Assembly: GCA_051650265.1 (NCBI GenBank)
Contig: JBOFIR010000047.1
Location: 1 to 35,942, forward strand
Direction: 5' to 3'
Source: JBOFEH01 sp051650265
GTDB lineage: Bacteria > Bacillota > Clostridia > Lachnospirales > Cellulosilyticaceae
DNA length: 35,942 nt
Of the stretch, positions 7,823-17,702 are shown piece after piece. Both the position numbers and the translations under genes were made by a program. How positions within the stretch are numbered: position 1 is the stretch's first letter; every line of letters begins with the position of its first letter. The notes below the pieces were generated by a model. It was not told the origin of the DNA and did no database searches. It saw nothing but the letters and a program-made list of their open reading frames with translations.

Positions 7823-8920
7823 TTATAATCTATTCATATTTTGTCGTTCCATGTAGTCCATGTATTGGCTAACCATGATTGTGATTTTGAAAATAATCGC
7901 ATCATCGAATTTACGAAGGTCGAGTCCTGTCATTTTGAGTAATTTATCTAGTCGGTATACTAAAGTATTTCTGTGGATATACAACTGTCTAGATGTTTCA
8001 GACACGTTTAAGCTGTTTTCGAAGAATTTATTCACTGTCATGAGCGTCTCTTCGTCAAAGTTCTCCACTTTTTTACCTTTTAAAACTTCTTGAATAAACA
8101 TTTTACACAGTGGTAATGGTAACTGGTAAATGATACGACCAATTCCAAGTTTTGAGTAGCTTGAAATATGGCTCTCACAGTTAAAGATCTTACCTACCTC
8201 TAGTGACATACTTGCTTCTTTGTATGAATTTGAAACGTCTTTAAGGTCACCAACAATTGTTCCAATGGCAATATAGACATTGTTCATTGTTTCTGCACTT
8301 AAAGTATCGTACATCATTTTTGCATACTGCTCGACTTCTACCTCGTCATAGCTTCCTACTTCTTTTACAAGGATGACACTCTTTTCATCGACCGCTGTCA
8401 CAAAATCTTTAGATTTGTCAGGGAAAATACTTCTTAAAACTTCAGAAACATTTGTATCCTTGCAATTTGTACACTCGATGAGCATGACTACACGTGGTAC
8501 AGCATTTTCAATGTGTAGTTTTTTTGCACGACTATAAATATCTACAAGTAATAAATTGTCTAATAAAAGGTTTTTTACAAAGTTGTCTTTATCAAATCTT
8601 TCTTTGTAAGCAACTAATAAACTTTTGATTTGGAATGCAGCAAGTTTACCAAGTTTGTAAGCTTCATCATCTGAACCGCTTACAGAGACTACATACTCCA
8701 CCAAATATTCGTCATAAATTTTAAAGTAGTGTGAACCATGCATTTCTTGGCTATCTGCATGTGAATTAATAAAGTCTTCTACTTCTGGTACATATTCACC
8801 AACTACATTTTCAATTGTAGTGGCAACAACTTTTGATTCACCATCTAATATGCTGAACTCTCTTCTTGCGATACTTTTTAAACCGTCAATTGTATTTTGT
8901 AAAATTTGATTTGAAATCAT
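7823..8920 (-). CDS. PucR/CdaR-family transcriptional regulator
   Basis: The 365-residue protein ends in a PucR-type helix-turn-helix (about 315-350: LNVSETSRQLYIHRNTLVYRL is its core region). The middle (about 150-260) resembles the GGDEF-like CdaR domain, and the N-terminal 120 residues would be the sensor. Family members respond to small molecules such as sugar diacids, purines or amino acids; the ligand cannot be told from sequence. It lies between a sugar ABC ATPase gene and ftsE, all on the minus strand. The sugar ATPase is the more natural functional neighbour. A terminator upstream (9066-9088) means it has its own promoter, not identified. Confidence 0.8.
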   Translation of the reverse strand: MISNQILQNTIDGLKSIARREFSILDGESKVVATTIENVVGEYVPEVEDFINSHADSQEMHGSHYFKIYDEYLVEYVVSVSGSDDEAYKLGKLAAFQIKSLLVAYKERFDKDNFVKNLLLDNLLLVDIYSRAKKLHIENAVPRVVMLIECTNCKDTNVSEVLRSIFPDKSKDFVTAVDEKSVILVKEVGSYDEVEVEQYAKMMYDTLSAETMNNVYIAIGTIVGDLKDVSNSYKEASMSLEVGKIFNCESHISSYSKLGIGRIIYQLPLPLCKMFIQEVLKGKKVENFDEETLMTVNKFFENSLNVSETSRQLYIHRNTLVYRLDKLLKMTGLDLRKFDDAIIFKITIMVSQYMDYMERQNMNRL

Positions 8921-9065
8921 CTATCTCAGCTCCCAGCATTGTCTTATTTTTGAATACACGCATTTCATTATCTCTTATTCTATCCTATTTACAACTAAAA
9001 AAAAAGTCATTGTTTCATTTTTATTGTAATAACAGCACAAATAGCACGGCGTACGAAAACAAACA

Positions 9066-9088
9066 AGGCCTGCATCATCTGCAGGCCT
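9066..9088 (-). terminator. Intrinsic terminator of the MsmX-like gene
   Basis: A 9-bp perfect stem (AGGCCTGCA, 9066-9074 with 9080-9088, five-base loop) lies 18 bases after the TAA at 9106. On the minus strand it is followed by a T-rich run. It separates the ABC ATPase gene from the regulator. Confidence 0.85.
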
Positions 9089-9105
9089 CTATCAATCCGA
9101 GTGGA

Positions 9106-10218
<1,113 letters not shown>

Positions 10219-10467
10219 GAATTTTTCCCCCTCAGATGGTTGATTTCATAAATGTTTATTTGAATAACCTAAGTATAATATATTTTGGACTGACATACTA
10301 TTAGCTTTTTCTCTAAAATAGATTATTTTATTTTAGCCATAATCTATAAACTATTTTACCATATTCTGGATTAGAAGACTTTTTTAGGTGGTTATGTTTC
10401 TATTTTTAACTATTTTTTAGTAATATTAAGCCCAAAATCGCATTGTTAAGTAACTTTTATACATTAA
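10219..10467. other. Intergenic region, AT-rich, no gene seen
   Basis: Together with the terminator to its right this is about 300 bases between tagA and the MsmX-like gene. It must hold the promoter of the latter. On the minus strand TATACT (plus 10272-10277 area) is a possible -10, but I found no matching -35 at 16-18 bases. No CcpA-type operator was recognised. Confidence 0.5.
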
Positions 10468-10494
10468 AGGGCATATGGTTTAACCATATGCCCT
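10468..10494 (-). terminator. Terminator of the surface-polymer operon
   Basis: A perfect 13-bp palindromic stem (arm AGGGCATATGGTT) spans 10468-10494, about 26 bases after the tagA stop. The minus-strand U tract is weak (TTTAATG). The plus-strand side has ACTTTTT. The stem is strong and no gene reads through on the plus strand. Confidence 0.7.
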
Positions 10495-10519
10495 ACTTTT
10501 TAACATTTATAACATTTTT

Positions 10520-11260
10520 TTAAGCTTTTTTGTGCTTTTTGACCCATACTTTAACTATAAATTGTGGTAATAGCAACATACGTTTGGCACGTGTAGGCTG
10601 TGATACCAATCTATAGAACCATTCTAGTCCAATTTTTTGGAAGATTTCTGGTGCACGTTTCACAGTACCTGCCATCACATCTAAGCTTCCGCCTACACCA
10701 ATGGCAACGCGTACATATTTAAATTGCTCTTTATACGTATCAATCCAAATCTCTTGTTTTGGTGCGCCAAGTGCAACCAATAAGATATTCGCACCTGTTT
10801 GGTTAATATCTTCAATAATCGCTGGCATATCTGTCTCTTTAAAATAGCCATCTCTAGTACCCACAATCTGAATACCTGGGTATTTTTGACGCATTTCTTC
10901 TGCTGCCTGATCAGCAACGCCTGGCTTAGACCCTAAGAAATAGTAGCGATAACCTTTATATGCTGCCTCTTTCATGGTATTTTGTACCATATCAAAACCT
11001 GCAACACGCTCTGGTAGGCTCTCACCCCCCTGCATCTTCGAAGCAATAACAACACCAATGCCGTCGGGTACGACAAGGTCCGCTTTTTGTAAGATCTCCT
11101 TGAGACGTGCATCTTCTTGTGCAAGCATGACAATCTCAGGATTTGGTGTAAATACCATATGCATCTCGTTAGAGTTAACAAATTCACTAATCTTACGTGT
11201 TGCATCCTCCATTGTCACCTTGTGTACAGGAATATCTAATATATTAATTGTCTGACTCAT
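10520..11260 (-). CDS. tagA: WecG/TagA/CpsF glycosyltransferase (GlcNAc-PP-undecaprenol ManNAc transferase)
   Basis: The 246-residue length is normal for the family. The hallmarks are FTPNPEIVMLA near residue 37, DLVVPDGIG near 62 and the GAPKQE motif near 165. The enzyme adds N-acetylmannosamine to lipid-linked GlcNAc on the cytosolic face, the second step of wall teichoic acid and many secondary wall polymers. Its ATG overlaps the stop of csaB as TAATG, so the two are translated together. It is the last gene before a terminator. Exact acceptor and donor are inferred from the family. Confidence 0.88.
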   Translation of the reverse strand: MSQTINILDIPVHKVTMEDATRKISEFVNSNEMHMVFTPNPEIVMLAQEDARLKEILQKADLVVPDGIGVVIASKMQGGESLPERVAGFDMVQNTMKEAAYKGYRYYFLGSKPGVADQAAEEMRQKYPGIQIVGTRDGYFKETDMPAIIEDINQTGANILLVALGAPKQEIWIDTYKEQFKYVRVAIGVGGSLDVMAGTVKRAPEIFQKIGLEWFYRLVSQPTRAKRMLLLPQFIVKVWVKKHKKA

Positions 11261-12348
11261 TATTTTCCTCCTAGCAATTGTCTGATGTAGACAGCTGGCA
11301 ACATCACTCGCTCGAGCTTTGCCTGATATGCTTCTTGGATGTGTAGACGTTCCTTGTCTAATGTGCCTAACAATTGATCAACTTTTTGCTCAACTTGCTC
11401 ACTATCAATTGTTTTGACATCTACACAATACTCTACACCAATTTCTTTTGTAAAATCTGTTACTTTAGGGTCATAAGATAAAGCGATCATAGGTGTACCT
11501 ACTGCTGCTGCCATAATCAAGCTATGCAACCTCATCCCAATTACCCACTCAAAACATGCTGTATAAGCAATGGTCTCCTCAATACTGAGTTCATGATCAA
11601 TTACCTTCAGCTGCCCACCCGTTTTTTGACTGAGCTTATTAGCAATTTCTAAATCTTCTTTATAATACATAGGGACACCATATACGGTATACCCTTTTCC
11701 TGTTAGTTCTTTCACTGTAGAAATAAGACTCTCAACTACCGCCTCATCTCCGTGCCATGGTCTCAGATAAATCCCTACAGGTTTTTCACCTTCTAGCTTC
11801 TTAGCAATCTTCTCTTTGACCTCTGGTTTACATGTAAGTCCTAATACAGGGTCAATCGCCACTGTAACAGGTGCTTTTGTGACCCCTAACCCTTCTAGGG
11901 TCTTCTGGGATACTTGTTCACGCACAAAGATATGATCAACTTTATTGCACACAGCCTTCATCATAAATTTGCTCCACGGCTTATTTACCGGGCCAATACC
12001 TTGTGAGTAGAATACCACTTTCTTCTTATAGAACTGCGCCATTTTTACAATGAATAAGTAATACGGTATTGTCTTGCTACTTGTCACATCCTGCAATAAG
12101 CTACCACCACCACTGATCAGCACGTCACATTGTTTGATCACGCGGCGCACTTCCTTCATCTGCCATCTATTAATCGCATCCACTTGATAAAGTGCTTTTG
12201 TTTTTTGTGGGGTATTTGATAACACTGTGATGTGTACATCTTTCATTTGTGTACGTAACGCACTGACAATAGCATAGAGTACAGCCTCATCACCAATGTT
12301 ATCAAACCCATAATATCCTGATATTACTACTGATTTTTTACTAGCCAT
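11260..12348 (-). CDS. csaB: Polysaccharide pyruvyl transferase CsaB
   Basis: The 362-residue protein begins with SGYYGFDNIGDEAVL, the classic CsaB/WcaK signature, and has further family motifs (SGGGSLLQD, YSQGIGP, RLHSLI). CsaB adds pyruvate ketal to the secondary cell wall polymer, and SLH domains of S-layer proteins bind that ketal. The gene therefore suggests SLH-anchored surface proteins elsewhere in this genome. Its start overlaps the upstream gene by 22 bp, and GGTGATC precedes the ATG. Family assignment is firm; the polymer itself is not known. Confidence 0.93.
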   Translation of the reverse strand: MASKKSVVISGYYGFDNIGDEAVLYAIVSALRTQMKDVHITVLSNTPQKTKALYQVDAINRWQMKEVRRVIKQCDVLISGGGSLLQDVTSSKTIPYYLFIVKMAQFYKKKVVFYSQGIGPVNKPWSKFMMKAVCNKVDHIFVREQVSQKTLEGLGVTKAPVTVAIDPVLGLTCKPEVKEKIAKKLEGEKPVGIYLRPWHGDEAVVESLISTVKELTGKGYTVYGVPMYYKEDLEIANKLSQKTGGQLKVIDHELSIEETIAYTACFEWVIGMRLHSLIMAAAVGTPMIALSYDPKVTDFTKEIGVEYCVDVKTIDSEQVEQKVDQLLGTLDKERLHIQEAYQAKLERVMLPAVYIRQLLGGK

Positions 12349-14252
12349 TGTTTGATCACCTTACATAAGAATTTGATAATATAGATCAGTACAATTCCAC
12401 CAATGATTCCAAAGAGTAACCCATAACCTGAGCGAATGAGTGAAATCATTACAGGTGTATGAAGATGTGCATACGTATTAACAAGTGAAATTTGACCGAT
12501 GATTCCTAATACAAGGAATGGAATGTACTTTTCTTGATAGCCAAAATAAATCAATGTGAGCATAATTGGATGCCCTATCATAAACTCTTTCGTTCTTGGT
12601 CTTACTCCAAGCACTGTATCTAAGAGTTGTCTAAACTGAAGTTCAAAAGATGAAACACTTCCTGAATTCCCTGTACGAGATGTATACACGAGTACCACTA
12701 CACCAAGTACCGCTACAACTGCTACTGCAAGATAAGTGACATTCTTTTTGAGAAGTTCTTGGATGTATTCATAATCCACCCCATGACGTTTGTAGATCAT
12801 GATGAGAATAACAAGTACAATTGGAAGTAAATGTGCCAGTTTCACACCAGCAAATACATCAATCCCCAAAGCAAAACTTGTACGTGATAGTGTCCCAATA
12901 ATAGTGAGCGCACCACCAAATGAAATCACGCTTCCTACAAGGAAACGACCAATCGCACCCTTTAAATCTTTTACTTCTTTTTCAAACATATAGAGTACCC
13001 CATAAGTTGGGAATACTGATGCACCAAAGAGTGCCATCATCTTCACACCTAGGTTCGGCGACAACTTAAGTAGCGCCGCATAGCCTACCAATCCTAGTGC
13101 TGCTAGCACAATGCCGAGCTTTGCAAAACCAAGGTAGTCACAGATAAGTAAGAATATAATAACTGCCCCAAGCCCTGCTAACAGTGCCATAAAGTAGTTA
13201 CCCATTGGTAGATTAAAACGTTGCACATCTGTAGTGATCACATAACCATCTGCCTCTGCTAATGTCTTAAAGGCTGTCATATGATCAATCATAGCTGTCA
13301 TATCTGCTTCAATATTCATAGTAGATGGCATCTTGAAGAGGAATACACGTAAGTTACGCTCTGTTAATGCAAGCATAAAGCGATCCATCATCTCTTGTTG
13401 TGAGTAATTTCTCACTTCTCCATCTGTTAATGTATGGAGACGTACCACACTAAAATCTTCACCAGCATCACTTGCTGCCTTTGCCATCTTTCCAAAACCA
13501 ACTTGCTTATTAGAGAAGAACTCTACAAATCCTAATCCATGTTGACTCACAAGTTCTTGAATCTCTGGCACATTAAGTTTGACAATATCACTGTCTGCAA
13601 AATAAATAGGACCCAGCCCTTTAATGCCTTCTAATTCTTTGACAAATAGGTCAATCCCTGCTTGACTCACATTGTCCCAAGATTTTACTTGTGGTGAGAT
13701 GATATATCCCATATTGGCTGCAATCTCTAGATCATCTTCGTTAAAACCGACACCAACTGTTGTAAGTGTACTTGGATGACTGCGAAGCTCAATGTATACC
13801 TTATCACCAAGTTCTAATAAGCCAACTGGAATATCTTTTGCCACTAAGTTTGTATAGATACTATCGAAAGCCTCCTGTGCAAAAGTATCGATATAGATAA
13901 ATTGTCTTTTGATTGTTGTTGCTTCTGGGTATTGTCTTTGGAGCTCGTACCCATCATAATAATTGGCCATTCCCTGCTCTTTGTAGTTGTAATATTCCCC
14001 TCTACCAGCAGGTGATACTGTGTTTTCTCTCACAAATAAAGTTGTTGCGCCTTTATCCTTCAAAATACGAAATACCTCTTCAGTACTTAATCCAGTCTGA
14101 AGTGAGATATTGAGTACATCCGCATAACGCACAGCAATTTGTACATTCTTATATTGCTGTTCTACATTGACACGCATACCACCGACTACAGTGCACACCA
14201 CCATAGAAACTGCCAGTAGTATATACATCAATACTTTCAGTTGTTTTTTCAT
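12327..14252 (-). CDS. DUF5693-like polytopic membrane protein of the surface-polymer cluster
   Basis: The 641-residue protein has an N-terminal signal anchor (about 7-27) and an external domain of roughly 320 residues that looks like a TIM-barrel or glycoside-hydrolase-like fold (repeated segments with YFADSDIVKL and VVRLHTL). A C-terminal half of about eight transmembrane helices follows, from about 352. The conserved phrase VRPRTKEFMIGHP before the last helices is one I associate with DUF5693 proteins. Such genes regularly stand next to csaB in Clostridia. Biochemical function is not known; a part in export or assembly of the polymer is inference. It is tightly packed between its neighbours. 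Confidence 0.75.
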   Translation of the reverse strand: MKKQLKVLMYILLAVSMVVCTVVGGMRVNVEQQYKNVQIAVRYADVLNISLQTGLSTEEVFRILKDKGATTLFVRENTVSPAGRGEYYNYKEQGMANYYDGYELQRQYPEATTIKRQFIYIDTFAQEAFDSIYTNLVAKDIPVGLLELGDKVYIELRSHPSTLTTVGVGFNEDDLEIAANMGYIISPQVKSWDNVSQAGIDLFVKELEGIKGLGPIYFADSDIVKLNVPEIQELVSQHGLGFVEFFSNKQVGFGKMAKAASDAGEDFSVVRLHTLTDGEVRNYSQQEMMDRFMLALTERNLRVFLFKMPSTMNIEADMTAMIDHMTAFKTLAEADGYVITTDVQRFNLPMGNYFMALLAGLGAVIIFLLICDYLGFAKLGIVLAALGLVGYAALLKLSPNLGVKMMALFGASVFPTYGVLYMFEKEVKDLKGAIGRFLVGSVISFGGALTIIGTLSRTSFALGIDVFAGVKLAHLLPIVLVILIMIYKRHGVDYEYIQELLKKNVTYLAVAVVAVLGVVVLVYTSRTGNSGSVSSFELQFRQLLDTVLGVRPRTKEFMIGHPIMLTLIYFGYQEKYIPFLVLGIIGQISLVNTYAHLHTPVMISLIRSGYGLLFGIIGGIVLIYIIKFLCKVIKQWLVKNQ

Positions 14253-14264
14253 ACTATCCTCCGC

Positions 14265-14813
14265 CTAAAATGAATTTCCTTCTGCAATACTATAGCCACC
14301 TCTTACCATCACTACAAGATCTGTACTCGCATATAAACCACGTCCATCTTCTCTTGGGATAATCAGGAGATGGTATTTAGGTGCACTCTGCTTATCATTA
14401 AGATCTGTGCCCTCAGTCATGTCTTGGAGTCCACCACCAGTAGACCCTACAACTTTCCCTTCACCAGCACGGATAATCACTTCTGACCCTTGCTTACCAA
14501 GTAGGGTGGAACCCTTTGGTACCGTGACTACTTCATACGTACTTCCTGCACCTTTTTGAACTTCCTGTGATAACGCCTCAATTTGTTGTTTTAAAATATC
14601 AATGAGCTGTGCTTGTACTTTAAGTTGTTCATCTATGACAGAAGTATTCCCACTTTGACCATTTTTTACTTTTGCAATTTGGTCATCCACATAGCTTTTT
14701 GTCACTAATGGATCATTGCTACTTCCTGGTTCACTTTTTAATGCATAGACACTGCCAGTTCCAAGTGCCAATGCAATTGCCATCATTCCCAAACGCTTTA
14801 CATTTCTTTTCAT
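14265..14813 (-). CDS. Small secreted or membrane-anchored protein, conserved in csaB clusters
   Basis: The 182-residue protein has an N-terminal hydrophobic segment (about 8-25, with GSVYA as a possible cleavage site). SSNDPLVTKSYVDDQI follows, then a short predicted coiled coil (about 50-85). The C-terminal domain (about 95-175) is glycine-rich, with VIIRAGEG, GLQDMTEG and LLIIPREDGRG. I recognise this combination from unnamed proteins beside DUF5693 and csaB genes, without a known function. It starts 32 bases from the large glycosidase-like gene and ends 12 bases before the DUF5693 gene, so it is part of the operon. Confidence 0.7.
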   Translation of the reverse strand: MKRNVKRLGMMAIALALGTGSVYALKSEPGSSNDPLVTKSYVDDQIAKVKNGQSGNTSVIDEQLKVQAQLIDILKQQIEALSQEVQKGAGSTYEVVTVPKGSTLLGKQGSEVIIRAGEGKVVGSTGGGLQDMTEGTDLNDKQSAPKYHLLIIPREDGRGLYASTDLVVMVRGGYSIAEGNSF

Positions 14814-14845
14814 TTGTAGTCCTCCCTCAAATCCTAATTACGTGC

Positions 14846-17677
14846 TTACATCATCGGTTCAAAAGTATAGAAAATTTGATCCCCGACAACTTTAAATGTT
14901 AAATAAGTCCCATCTGTCACGCTATCACTTGCTGTAGCTGCCCCATGTAGTCGGATGTAAGTCACACCATCCTCTATTCTTGTCTCATTTTCATAGCCAC
15001 CTGTAGTTAGTACAAAAATAGTTTTTCCAGTCTGCTCTTTAAGTGTTCTTAAATAGTCATGAAGTGCCTTGCCTTCTCTTGCATCTTTGAACTGTGTCAA
15101 TGGATTTTGACTCATTACCAAAATCACATGACGACTTGTACTTTGCTCCAATGTACTTTTTAGTCCTAACCATTGGTTTGCATCCGTTGCACGTAAGCCA
15201 CCTTTATCTGTTCCTGCAAATAGAATCTGTACATCTTTATGGACTGCTGTATTCATTTTATTACTGTATGTATAAGTAGGCACCTTTACCCCAAAGTCGG
15301 TATTTTGACTACTTGCTTGGATGAGCACATCTGTTTGCGCCCCAAGCTTCGTTCCTACTTTCTTAATTGTTTCTTGGTTCATCACCATACTCTCAATCTT
15401 CGTAGGTCCTGCAACTTTGATTTGATACTGGCTACCTGTTGGTCCTTGCAGGTTCTCTTTGTAACGACTATCAAACAAATGGTCTTTTCTTACTGCAAGT
15501 GCTCGCCCTGCTTCACTCCCCCTCGTAATAGAAAGGTGATCGAGGTAAACTGCACTTGTGCGCTTTGCTGGCACACTATTCGCATAGGTATAGACTTTCA
15601 TCACCTGTGCTGGTAACTTGACCTCTCTTGGAATCACTGCTGAGAGGTACTTCCATCCATCATGAGCCAAGCGATCTGCAAGTTTTACATAATGCGTCTT
15701 TCCATCAGCATCTTTGAGTTGCACTTTCAAGCTATCACCTTGACCTTTTGCATGCACCCACATATTCATCGCATAAGTATCGGTTGGTAATATGATAGGC
15801 TCTGGGAATACTGTATAGGCCACTTGTTTGTTGTCACTCTTATCAAAGGTATATGTCATCTTAAGCGACTGCTCCCCATGATACTTTACTTCTTTTGATG
15901 GCTCAACTTTTCCTTGCACTGTTGTTGTATCACCTGCCCACTGAGCAACTGTTTGTTCAAAAGAATCAATAGGCTTCACACTGCTACCTACAATGACTTC
16001 CATCTGACCTGTGATACCTTTATAGTTTGCAGTCAGTATCTGGGTTGTCTCACCTTGACTTGTGATCTGATCTGTCACTCCACTTACACTTCCTTGTGAT
16101 TGCCACGTTACACTACTTGGGGTAATTGGTATACGATACCCCTCTTGGTCAACACCATAAATCTGCACTTTCTTTGTGCTATCGGTTTCCATTTGAAGTT
16201 TGCTTGGTTCAATCTGAAGTGCTTTGGGTACACTACTTACAATAATTTCTTTGGTAGCAGTAAGATCCCCATAGCTTACCACCATCAGTCCTTTTCCAGC
16301 TGATGTTGGATAGAAAGTTGTATCTTTCCAATACCCTGATACACCTGCTACGGAAAGTTCTAAATCTGATGGCTTTAAAGTGACTGGATTATGATTGGTA
16401 TCTACGCCTTTGATTGTGGCTGTAATCCCTTCTTCTATAAAAGTACGATTTCTTGGGGTCTCAAGAATAATTTGGTTAAGAGACGTTGGCGCAGCTGTTG
16501 TAAATACACCTAGCCCATTCACCACATTACGCTGCGCAGCTCCTGAAGGTTTATTCTGAAGGCTTGCCTGTGTATCCCCCTCATTACGTGCAACAAGTGT
16601 TGTCGAGCCACCACCATCAAAGTACATCGCATCTTTTGCTCCATAACTTTGTAATAAGCTTACTAAATCTGAATGACTTGCACCTAGGGTATTGTTACGT
16701 CCATCTACAGTGATAAGTAATACTTCTCCAGGTACATATGTAGTTGCCACGACAGTACGTGGCTCTTTCTTATCTGGTGAAACTTTGTGTGCATTGCCAC
16801 TATAAGCTTTACCATCCTTTAAGATCAGTCCGCCACCACCAATGCCCATCTGAAGGTTATTTACCGCATCCACCACTTGTCCACCTAACATCACATCTTG
16901 TACAAGTGAGGCACTTGTACCTACCGCAAGTTGACTATAGTATTGGTTGGCATAGGTTGCATTGAGGCCGATAATCATCCCATTTTGAGGGGTTTTGACA
17001 ATCTCATTCTGAGTTGAGAGGTATGTAACGACACCATCCTCTACCACGACAGAGTAAACACCCTCTCCTTGGTACTTTTGAACCATCTTACTATTATCTG
17101 CATAGAAACTTGAATCAATAATAACGGGTCTTCCCAATGAGCCTGGCAACTTATTATAACTTGCCACATCAAAAAGCTTTCCTGCATCACCTGTTATAGC
17201 GAGCTGTAGCCCATAATAATCCATTGAAAGCTCATTGCTCTCATCCATTAAAAGTGTTGCCATGTATTTCTTAGGTCCTAGACTTGTGTAATGCATATTG
17301 TAACTATGATATAAGCTCCCCTCTTTGATTACAGGCCCAAAACTTGTTCCTGTACTCATTCCCATATCAAAGAAATCTGCATTCACTGCCGCCACCGCAC
17401 CCTCACCTTGTGCAAGTTGCAAGATATTCTTGCGCTCACCCAAATTTTGAGACTCAATCGGTTTGAGGCGAATTGTATCATTTTCTAAGTTAATCTTCAG
17501 TACATTCAGATCCTGCCACCCTTTGTCCGTGAGTATTTCCTCGGAAATGTGCACGACACCGTTGGTGATCGTCTGTTCTTTTGTATTTTTGTGTAACACG
17601 AGGGCATAAACTGCCTGTGTCTGCCCCACGACCACAATACTCATAGTCAGTAGCGCCAATAATTTTTTAATTTTCAT
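14846..17677 (-). CDS. Large secreted phosphodiester glycosidase (NAGPA/DUF2233) multidomain protein
   Basis: The 943-residue protein has a signal peptide (1-25). A phosphodiester glycosidase domain covers about 55-395, with NADFFD at 99-104, VDGRNNT at 324-330, YFDGGGSTT at 352-360 and RNVVNGLGVF at 383-392. Two Ig-like (Big) regions cover about 400-480 and 485-565. A jelly-roll carbohydrate-binding-like domain covers about 568-720. The final region (about 750-920) resembles the calcineurin-like phosphoesterase fold (RHVILVMSQNPL, TIFVLTTGGYEN) but lacks its metal-binding Asp and His motifs. Such enzymes cleave sugar-phosphodiester bonds and occur in exopolysaccharide clusters. A role in trimming or remodelling the wall polymer is inferred from context. 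Confidence 0.85.
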   Translation of the reverse strand: MKIKKLLALLTMSIVVVGQTQAVYALVLHKNTKEQTITNGVVHISEEILTDKGWQDLNVLKINLENDTIRLKPIESQNLGERKNILQLAQGEGAVAAVNADFFDMGMSTGTSFGPVIKEGSLYHSYNMHYTSLGPKKYMATLLMDESNELSMDYYGLQLAITGDAGKLFDVASYNKLPGSLGRPVIIDSSFYADNSKMVQKYQGEGVYSVVVEDGVVTYLSTQNEIVKTPQNGMIIGLNATYANQYYSQLAVGTSASLVQDVMLGGQVVDAVNNLQMGIGGGGLILKDGKAYSGNAHKVSPDKKEPRTVVATTYVPGEVLLITVDGRNNTLGASHSDLVSLLQSYGAKDAMYFDGGGSTTLVARNEGDTQASLQNKPSGAAQRNVVNGLGVFTTAAPTSLNQIILETPRNRTFIEEGITATIKGVDTNHNPVTLKPSDLELSVAGVSGYWKDTTFYPTSAGKGLMVVSYGDLTATKEIIVSSVPKALQIEPSKLQMETDSTKKVQIYGVDQEGYRIPITPSSVTWQSQGSVSGVTDQITSQGETTQILTANYKGITGQMEVIVGSSVKPIDSFEQTVAQWAGDTTTVQGKVEPSKEVKYHGEQSLKMTYTFDKSDNKQVAYTVFPEPIILPTDTYAMNMWVHAKGQGDSLKVQLKDADGKTHYVKLADRLAHDGWKYLSAVIPREVKLPAQVMKVYTYANSVPAKRTSAVYLDHLSITRGSEAGRALAVRKDHLFDSRYKENLQGPTGSQYQIKVAGPTKIESMVMNQETIKKVGTKLGAQTDVLIQASSQNTDFGVKVPTYTYSNKMNTAVHKDVQILFAGTDKGGLRATDANQWLGLKSTLEQSTSRHVILVMSQNPLTQFKDAREGKALHDYLRTLKEQTGKTIFVLTTGGYENETRIEDGVTYIRLHGAATASDSVTDGTYLTFKVVGDQIFYTFEPMM

Positions 17678-17702
17678 GTGATGCCTCCTAATGTGCTACC
17701 CC

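Noticed and set aside
15239..15616. Antisense open frames across the large secreted protein and other wall genes
   Set aside because: They are shadows of real coding frames: no ribosome-binding sites, no domains, odd Cys/His-rich composition.
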